From contig NW_020312936.1 in NCBI RefSeq assembly GCF_003265705.1, forward strand, positions 984,003 through 1,048,002: DNA of 64,000 bases. The letters are read 5' to 3'. The stretch comes from Callorhinus ursinus. Its lineage: Eukaryota > Chordata > Mammalia > Carnivora > Otariidae. Position numbers and translations under genes: made by a program. The notes under the pieces were generated by a model. That model made no database searches and had not been told where the DNA came from. It was given only the letters and a program-made list of their open reading frames with translations. Positions 57,151-64,000 of the stretch are shown piece after piece (position 1 is the stretch's first letter; each line of letters begins with the position of its first letter).

Positions 57151-57726
57151 CCCTAATATTTACTGCAACTTCCTTGCTGCAATTTTCACTTTGAATATAA
57201 TAGAATGTGCTTATAATTACTTCCATTCCCTAAAAAGAAAACAGCAAGTTCTGTTTCTATTATTATTAGCATGGGAGGCTTATATAAGGGATGCCTTAAA
57301 AAAAATCCCACCCAAATACAACAACTGACAGTCTGTGACAATCTAATTGCATTTCTGCCATACCAGAGAAGCTATTTGTTGTCACTAATAATGATGCCAT
57401 AAATTAACAATCAACTGGAAAGAGACAGTTTTAAATGCAACCTCTTCATAATTTAAAGCAGGTCTTTGGTACTAAACACATTACCAGTACGACTAAGAGT
57501 TCTTAGAAAGTAAACGTGTCTCTCCTCCTCACTTTATAGAACACGCTATGATCAAAAGGGGGGATTGCAAGGCAGCAATCCTCTGCAGAAGCACTAATAG
57601 TGAGGAAGTGTTGGGTGGCATTACCTTTATTCTTTCTGTGTTGGTGATAGCATTTTCTGTGTCCGGGAGCCCAGGAAGCATTAGAAATGGAGCCGCTCAA
57701 GAATGTCTCCTTTGCATGTTTTAAGT
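57151..57726. other. Unique DNA
   Basis: Nothing recognised. The 76-codon minus frame has no domain. Confidence 0.4.
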
Positions 57727-57826
57727 GATGCACTGCAGGGCGGTAGCTAAGAACATGGGACTTTTGAAGTCATGTCAGGTTGATTCCAACTGTTCACTTT
57801 CTAGAACTATACAGCTCAATGGAGAA
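57727..57826 (+). repeat. MIR 5' part
   Basis: 'gcagggcggtagctaagaac', 'atgggacttttgaagtcatg', 'tcaggttgattccaactgtt', 'cactttctagaactatacag' follow the sense MIR start ('agtggttaagagcacggac...gggttcgaatcccggctc'). Confidence 0.6.
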
Positions 57827-57995
57827 ACCAGTAGCCATGTGTGGTATTTAAATGTACATGAATTAAAATCAAATAAAATGTAAAAAGTGAATCCCACAGT
57901 CATACTAGTCACATTTCAAGTGATCCGATATAGGATATCATCACAGAAAATTCTGCTGATCAGTGTTATTCCAGAGCAGTCATTCGTCACTTCCA
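57827..57995. mobile_element. Ancient hAT-type element, same family as 51.0 kb
   Basis: 'cagtagccatgtgtggtatt', 'aaaatcaaataaaatgtaaa', 'tcatactagtcacatttcaa', 'gtgatccgatataggatatc' match the 'tagccacatgtggc' family seen at 51015-51262. Confidence 0.55.
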
Positions 57996-58084
57996 CTGCT
58001 GACATTCTAACTCAACACATCTCCATCACCCATCTGTGCTGGAGAAGTCATCTCTCTTATTCTACTTTTGCTCCCCCATAATTT

Positions 58085-58872
58085 CTTCTGCAGTCAGAAG
58101 TCACTGACACCACTTTAAAACTGAAGTCAGGTCATGCTATCTTCTTCCATAGTTTCTCTTTAGATGAGTAAAACCCAAGCTCATTACTGGGGGCTACCGA
58201 AGTTTATATAACGTGGCTCCTACAGATCTTTCTTACCTTATATCCTACCACTCCACATCATATACCCCCAAGCCCTTAATTCTTTCAAGCCACAGTGGCT
58301 TCTTTCTGGTCCTTGAAAGCTCCAACCTTTAAAGGTTTTTACCTAGAAGTTCCCATCATAACATATGATTTACTTTGCTGTTCATTTAATCTCAAATTAA
58401 GATTAACTTCTCTTAGAAGACCTTGCATGGATACTTCTTTACGTTTTATCATTTTATTTTTTTTACATAGCCTTTACCCCTCCCTGTTAATTTGATTATT
58501 AACATATTTTGTTTATTGCTTGTCTTTATCCACTATAATACTATCTCCATGAAATCAGTATTCGAATATCTTTTGTTCTTTTTTTTAAGATTTTTTTAAA
58601 TTTATTTATTGAGAGAGAGAGAGAATGAGAGATAGAGAGCACGAGAGGGAAGAGGGTCGGAGGGAGAAGCAGACTCCCTGCTGAGCAGGGACCCCCGATG
58701 TGGGACTCGATCCCGGGACTCCAGGATCATGACCTGAGCTGAAGGCTGTCGCTTTAACCAACTGAGCCACCCAGGTGCCCCGAATATCTTTTGTTCTGTG
58801 CTGAACCCTCAGTGCCTAGCAAATTGCTTGGCATAGATAGCACCTCAATAAATAATTTCAAATGATAGCATT
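58085..58872 (+). mobile_element. L2 3' region, split by a CanSINE
   Basis: 'aaactgaagtcaggtcatgc', 'tgagtaaaacccaagctcat', 'cctaccactccacatcatat', 'aagccacagtggcttctttc', 'ccatgaaatcagtattcgaa', then after the SINE 'ccctcagtgcctagcaaatt' and 'gcttggcatagatagcacct' plus 'caataaataa'. A long, well-ordered L2 end. Confidence 0.78.
58580..58780 (-). mobile_element. CanSINE inside L2, perfect 17-bp TSD
   Basis: Minus-strand copy with head 'gagccacccaggtgcccc'. TSD cgaatatcttttgttct at 58563-58579 and 58781-58797. Confidence 0.95.
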
Positions 58873-58924
58873 TTAAATGTAGAATACCTCTCTCTGAGCC
58901 ACTGGAAATTTCAGATGCATTAGA

Positions 58925-59055
58925 TTACTTAATTCTCCCAGTTTCCTTCTGAAGGATGTAATAATAATACCTTTGTTCTTTAGATGAGGAAAGTGCTCAG
59001 ACAGTATTTAGCACCCTTCACATGTTTAATAAATGGCAGTGTATAGTAATTTCTC
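58925..59055. repeat. Possible MIR/L2 fragment
   Basis: 'cttctgaaggatgtaataat', 'gttctttagatgaggaaagt' and 'ttcacatgtttaataaatgg' are MIR-like words, but the order is scrambled by divergence. Confidence 0.4.
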
Positions 59056-60569
59056 TGGACTACTTACCCAATGCAGATACTGGATTGTGAAACAAAATCT
59101 GGCAACTGCTTAGGAAGCAGAAGCGGAGTGAACATCAGGAGTAATCTGGTTAATATCTCCTTAACATGAATTACCCACTCCTAGCTTCTACGTCATCTGT
59201 CTAATGCCTAAATTATATCTACATGGTCCTGTCACATATCTGCCTAATATGTGACCTGAGTTGAACAGTCCAACCCCAGCCAAGCTAATCACATTGCTTA
59301 TTCTCAAGAGCAAGTCAGATTTTGAGGTCTAAATCAGAACGATTAAGTAGACAACACTATAGGGATAATAGCGCATGATGAGAAATTGCACTGAATTCTC
59401 TAAAGGCTTCTCTCCTTATAAATTTCTAATCTTATATGATTATACATATAGACTTCTATCAGTAGATCAGTTATGTGAGTTAATTTACCTCCTTGAACCA
59501 CTGCAACTTTTATGTGTGTTAGCTTTTATACACAACTATGAGATGATCAAGCCCATTAGACAGACTATAAGACACACTTAAGTATTTTAAATATCAAAAG
59601 AACCTCCTATGTTTGAGTATTTACACATATGAGACACCAAGAGGACCCAACGTGTTTTATAAGGATAAAACATAAATATGTTGAGGATTTGAGTTACAGA
59701 TCCAATTTTCATGGGTGAAATACATTGATCCACCCATTCAAGCTCCTGAAAGCTCAGTATTCACTTTCTGCTGATTTTATGCATGGAGGAAATTGATTTT
59801 GACACCATTAGCTTGACTGACCAAACAAGCTATCCTTCCTCAACGAGTGCACATTCTAAAGAGGAAATGCCAAATCCATCGGTCCATCTAACTCCAACAA
59901 GAAATAGGATGGAACTGACCATATTCAGGAGAAGCTAAAGATGGTCTGGCCTGCTGCTTAGAAACAGAAATCAATTCTGTTACATTTTCTCCTAAGGGAG
60001 TATTAGCTTTGTAAGATCACCAAGGCAATGCCTCAGACTTTATCAAATTTGTAAGGGCCAGAGAAGGACAGTGACAGTGATGGGGAAGAAACACATACTG
60101 GAGAAGAAATTAAGGGACTGGTGGCTGGGTTTTTTTTTGTTGTTGTTGTACCTAGGGGATGTGTTATTTAATTATCACAAACTATCCTCCCCAAACTGTC
60201 TTTATCTCATGATTCTGTATTTGGCCTAACTCCACCTGATACTCTCCATATCCCTAATCCCACAATCTGTCCACCATTTATCAGACATATCATACATTTT
60301 TCCACCTCTCTACTCAGGCAAAACCTTCTGCTTGAATATTTTATTTCTACATTAATGGTTAAGGAAAGCCTGGGAGGTGCATCAGATTTCAATATTTAGA
60401 GAAGTGGAAGGAGAGAGGTGTTTTCTGTCCCACAACATGAAAATTAGTAACCCTTCCTCTAGCTTTCTCAGTAGTATGACAATTCTCTTCTAGGATCTCC
60501 TTAATTTACCAACAGTGATTGAGTGACTACTGTGATATTAAACCCTTATGGTTACCAGTGAAACAATCT
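59056..60569. other. Unique DNA
   Basis: No named repeat apart from a short T/TTG run at 60131-60150. No supported gene. Confidence 0.45.
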
Positions 60570-60706
60570 GTTTTACTTATAGGAGTTTATAAGCTTCTTA
60601 AGGTCATGGAGTACATCTAACTCATTTTTTTAATTGCCCAGATGTTCTAGAGCTATTCCATAAACATATTAGAAGGTCAATGTCTATTAAATAAACAAAA
60701 GCATGA
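60570..60706 (+). repeat. L2 3' tail
   Basis: 'tataagcttcttaaggtcat', 'ggagtacatctaactcattt', 'agaaggtcaatgtctattaa' follow the L2 ending 'gagctccttgagggcagg...gtgctcaataaatgttt'. Confidence 0.55.
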
Positions 60707-61332
60707 TCCATCAGCTTCAAAGTGAATAGCCAGAAGGAACCCAAGAAACCTCTTGACAGAAAATGAACAGCTCAAATCCACTGCAAACTGTGGCCAAAAC
60801 ACATGCCTCACTTTCAGAAATACTGAATCTGTGTCATACTTTTGGACAAATCTCAGGCATCAAGAAAAGAAGCACCATATGACATCTCCCCTGGAGCTTT
60901 AAGCAAAGGCAAATTGATTTGAGTGCCTGGCCAAATAGGGGCATTCCTGTGGGGTAGGAGGGGCTGAGGACTTTTGAGAAGATTTTGATCAGCAGGAAAT
61001 TGTCCTCAGGAAGGGACACAGGGAGGAGACAATATTTGTTAGGCAGCTTATGGATGGATGGGCAGCCAAATGGCTTGATGGGATAAGAAGGAATAGTTCT
61101 AAATCCACTTCCCTTGCCCTTGTCAAAAAATATTTTCCCATCTATGTGACAGGACTGGGCTACTGTCCAGTACTTTGGTTTACCAGACTATACTCTTTAT
61201 TCCTGAATGGAAAAGATATAAATGCTAAGACTGGAATTACATTTATTATGTTGATGTAGCTATAAATATAGACAGAGATTGATACAAGTATTTCTATTGA
61301 TACAGACACAGATATTGTCTGATTACCTATAG
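60707..61332. other. Unique DNA
   Basis: No named repeat or supported gene. Confidence 0.45.
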
Positions 61333-61490
61333 ACCAGTGATCAGTATACACTGGGGCGCATCAGAATCATTTGTAGAGTTTTCAATATGGATATCAACTG
61401 ATAACTGAGACCTGAAGTCCATAAAATCAGCATTCTGAAGAAGCATCTCATGTAACTACTGTGTAAAATCTTGGGAACCCTTGAAACATG
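61333..61490. mobile_element. MER5-like (hAT-Charlie) fragment
   Basis: 'ccagtgatcagtatacactg', 'gggcgcatcagaatcatttg' and 'ataaaatcagcattctgaag' match the MER5A/B outline 'cagtggttctcaacctggctgcacatcagaatcacc'. The ends are worn. Confidence 0.55.
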
Positions 61491-61804
61491 GGTCCATTGA
61501 GATGACTGCAGTTCTCTTTTCCCATTTCTCTCTTAAAATGGTGTTTGCAACCAAATAAGTCCCCTAAGAAGAAATGATTACCTCATTTTTAGGTGTTTTA
61601 CACCTTTTTAGAGCAAAAACATTATATTGTAGAGTTTACTCTCACTATTTTGCATGGATAAAAGGAATTATGTAGTGAGGCGAGGATTTATTTGCAGATT
61701 AAAACAAGAAACAAATGCCAAAATTATTATTGTTGGGATAATCCTCATTCTTTAGAATCTTAAACCTGTCCATTAGGATAACAATGATTTCTTTTTTATT
61801 TAAG
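61491..61804. other. Unique DNA
   Basis: Repeat-free, with 'aaaattattattgttgggat' and 'ggataacaatgatttc' (SOX-like words) near 61730-61790. Meaning unknown. Confidence 0.35.
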
Positions 61805-61820
61805 ATAAAAATAATATTTG

Positions 61821-61992
61821 GGCACCTGGGTGGCTCAGATGGTTAAGCACCTGCCTTCGGCTCAGGTCATGATCCCGGGGTCCTGGGATCAAGCACGGCA
61901 TCAGGTTCCCTGCTCAGAGGGGAGCCTGCTTCTCCCTCTGCCTCTCTCTTTCTCTCTCCGTCTCTTATGAATAAATAAAATCTTTAAAAAAA
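61821..61992 (+). mobile_element. CanSINE
   Basis: Head 'ggcacctgggtggctcagat', tail 'cttatgaataaataaaatct'. TSD ataaaaataatatttg is perfect at 61805-61820 and 61993-62008. Confidence 0.95.
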
Positions 61993-62008
61993 ATAAAAAT
62001 AATATTTG

Positions 62009-62284
62009 TTTTTTCTTATTTGCAGAGAGTGAGTGGGTTAGTTCAATTGTTGGAAAGGTCATTGCACATTTTAAAGGATGTAATATAAAAATATTTCAAG
62101 ATCTAGGAATATTAAGATTTTAAGGGAGATAAGACAGAAGAGAAGTAATATTCATTAGTCACTACCAATCAAGTTCATGTAGAAAAACCTGCATAAACTG
62201 AAGAACTACGGAAAAATTATTACACTCATTTTGCATATTAAGACAAATCTGCAGAAAACCATTTTAACATGACTTTAGATTTAT
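62009..62284. other. Unique DNA
   Basis: Nothing recognised. Confidence 0.4.
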
Positions 62285-62706
62285 TAAATAACAAAAATTC
62301 AACTGAGTACATTCGAAGATCTAATTGGCTTTATCAACCCATTCATGAATCAGGCAGCATCCCATCTAGCAAGTAAAGGATGATCCACAATGCTAAACAA
62401 AAACAAAACAAAACAAAAAGGTTTTTAACTGCAGAGAGAGGGCTTAAAAAAATAAAAAGCAAGGGATTTAATAACAAGGAATTCGTTGTTTGGCAAGACT
62501 GCTGCCCTCCTGAGGGGAGCGGAAGGATTCTATTGGTAAATTTCCTAGTATTGACTAGGACATTCCATATTGACTGGTTAAAGGTTATATTCCCAAGAGG
62601 TTGAAACTATAGTTAGGTTAGGTATTAAGTCTTGGTTTGCCAGACTTGGCATAAGTGAACCATTTTGGGCCTATGGTTTTCTTTTTAGCATATTTCAACT
62701 GACAAT
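62285..62706 (+). repeat. Probable ancient LTR-type repeat
   Basis: 'ttcaactgagtacattcgaa', 'gatctaattggctttatcaa', 'cattcatgaatcaggcagca', 'tcccatctagcaagtaaagg' is a text I associate with an old mammalian LTR. The family name is not certain. CAAAA-rich insertion at 62394-62419. Confidence 0.4.
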
Positions 62707-62721
62707 TATCGAATATGTCTT

Positions 62722-62909
62722 TTTTTTTAAAGACTTTATTTATTCACTGAGATAGAGCAAGAAAGAGCACAAGCAGGGGTGGGGGAGGGTAGGGAGAAGG
62801 AGAGGGAGAAGTAGACTCCCTGCTGAGCAGAGAGCTGGACTTAGGGCTTGATCCCAGGACCCAAGGCTCAAAGGCAGATGCTTAACTGACTGAGCCACCC
62901 AGGCACCCC
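62722..62909 (-). mobile_element. CanSINE, older copy
   Basis: Head 'gagccacccaggcacccc'. Flanks tatcgaatatgtctt (62707-62721) and tattgagtatgtctt (62910-62924) differ at two of 15 bases, so it is older than the copies with perfect duplications. Confidence 0.9.
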
Positions 62910-62954
62910 TATTGAGTATGTCTTATGTGTTAGGTGCATTTTATAACATGGCAG

Positions 62955-63085
62955 GCAGGCTCTAAAATGGACTAATAATCCCCATATCAGGGAATCCATG
63001 CCCCTGCATGATGTTCTCCCTTTAAGTGGGTCCTGGATTTAGTGACACTTACTTCTCATGAATAGAACTAATTGTGGTCATTCCG
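62955..63085 (+). mobile_element. MLT1-like LTR fragment
   Basis: 'tctaaaatggactaataatc', 'cccatatcagggaatccatg', 'gcatgatgttctccctttaa', 'atttagtgacacttacttct', 'catgaatagaactaattgtg' match the first part of an MLT1 LTR. Confidence 0.55.
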
Positions 63086-63589
63086 ATGTTCATGCAACAT
63101 GTACTTCCTTGGTTTTATTTTGGACCATTTTCTGATCACTCTTGAACAGACAATTCGCTTAAGACGAGGTGCTAATATATTGTACAGCTGCTTCAAGCAA
63201 CCTGCTGCTTTGGCTGCAGCTGGGAACAACTAACTTTCCCAGCAAGTTCTGATTAGCATTTTGATCTTGACAAGCACTTTTCTCTCTGAATGCCAATGTA
63301 GGAGTGATTGTTGTCACTGCGGCACTTTAGGCTTCTACTGTATGCCTACTCTGTAGTTTGCCCCAACGTATTAAAAACACAATCCGCGACTGACACACTC
63401 CCAATGTAAGCCATTTCCCCTGATTTCCAGGCACGTGAGCCTTTTGAGGGGAAATAATCCCATGCCGACTGCGCTCACTATGGATTTGCAAAGTTATCTG
63501 GGGTTGGAACTGGTGTTTTTGAGTCGCTTTTTAAATATTAGTACTTATGATATATGAGCCTCTTTTATACCTACCTGACACAATTTGTG
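63086..63589. other. Repeat-free block, candidate conserved element
   Basis: From about 63160 to 63540 there is no interspersed repeat. The GC content is somewhat higher, with E-box-like 'tggctgcagctggg' at 63212-63225 and CACGTG at 63433-63438. No coding frame. Function unknown. Confidence 0.3.
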
Positions 63590-63675
63590 AGGATTATTTT
63601 ACCTTCTCATCCCTCAGTTTTTTATTTATGAAATGGAGAGAATAATTTGCCTGTGTGTATAGAGTACTGATCTAA
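63590..63675 (+). repeat. MIR fragment
   Basis: 'cttctcatccctcagttttt', 'tatttatgaaatggagagaa' and 'taatttgcctgtgtgtatag' follow the sense MIR core. Confidence 0.5.
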
Positions 63676-63824
63676 GTTTATCTGACTCATTTCTAAGATG
63701 GGAAGAAATAATCTCACTATTTTTTCCTCTGACCTGTGAAATGCAGCAATGCACAGCACTGAGCCAACATATTGTGAGCACTCACTGCATATTTTCCTCC
63801 TTTCTTTTAAAGAGATGATAAGAA

Positions 63825-64000
63825 GGGGCGGAGCAAGATGGCGGAGGAGTAGGAGACCTAGATTTCGTCTGGTCTCAGGAATTCAGCTGAATAGGGATCA
63901 AACCATTCTGAACACCTACGAACTCAACAGGAGATCGAACAGGAGAGTAGCAACAACTCTCTGAACAGAGAAGCGACCACTTACTGGAAGGTAGGGCATG
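63825..64000 (+). mobile_element. 5' end of a second carnivore L1 (cut by window edge)
   Basis: Begins 'ggggcggagcaagatggcgg', then runs parallel to the 5' end of the L1 at 31481 read backward ('aggagacctagatttcgtct', 'gaacacctacgaactcaaca'). It keeps the CAAGATGGCGG box (63834-63844), a YY1-type site that in mammalian L1s helps position transcription start. The rest lies outside the window, so its state is unknown. Confidence 0.93.
63834..63844 (+). promoter_or_regulatory. YY1-type box at the L1 start
   Basis: CAAGATGGCGG is about ten bases from the apparent element start. It is absent from the 7-kb copy at 24471-31481, which starts downstream of it. Identity is by sequence match only. Confidence 0.65.

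Noticed and set aside
1..64000. Search for bacterial-type operons, ribosome binding sites, terminators or phage genes
   Set aside because: The window is mammalian repeat-rich DNA; none of these apply.

Overview
This window is vertebrate, almost certainly mammalian, intergenic or intronic DNA. It is AT-rich and dense in retroposons. It holds no operon-like gene packing and no protein-coding host gene that I can support. The repeats place it in Carnivora: 19 tRNA-derived CanSINE copies, recognisable by the head 'cacctgggtggctcag' and the tail (TAAA)n-atcttt-(A)n, plus a matching carnivore L1 lineage. I see neither the young dog SINEC_Cf type nor the cat-type CanSINE body. This favours an arctoid caniform (bear, seal, weasel group), but that is an inference.

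Layout. 1-5.1 kb: old L1 3' ends, a GC-richer block of unknown origin and one CanSINE. 5.1-18.1 kb: a SINE-dense stretch (eleven CanSINEs) with MIR, L2 and antisense L1M remnants, including same-site double insertions and a SINE-spacer-SINE unit inside a single target-site duplication (TSD). 18.1-24.4 kb: an MLT1-like LTR, a 5'-truncated young L1, an ancient repeat with an internal tandem duplication, then about 3.5 kb of repeat-poor DNA. 24.47-31.48 kb: a nearly full-length carnivore L1 on the minus strand with a perfect 15-bp TSD. It has a 3' UTR, a broken ORF2 (endonuclease, reverse transcriptase), a broken ORF1 and a 1.8-kb 5' UTR with a CpG-rich part. It interrupts an older MIR. 31.6-42.8 kb: mostly unique sequence with L2, MIR, a second L1 3' end, an L1ME 3' end and the cleanest CanSINE. 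42.8-45.1 kb: a long antisense ancient L1/HAL1 remnant. 45.1-63.8 kb: unique DNA alternating with L2, MIR, hAT and Tigger remnants and CanSINEs, one of which is split by a 188-bp L1. 63.82-64.0 kb: the first ~176 bp of another L1, plus strand, cut by the window edge.

The only recognisable coding material is the decayed L1 ORF1 and ORF2, which supply the machinery known to mobilise both L1 and CanSINEs. Most insertions carry readable TSDs, so the order of events can be reconstructed in several places. I found no convincing undescribed system. The points most worth checking are the SINE-spacer-SINE unit at 16.5-17.0 kb, the antisense ORFs with a splice-donor-like site in the L1 5' UTR, and four repeat-free blocks that could be conserved noncoding elements.
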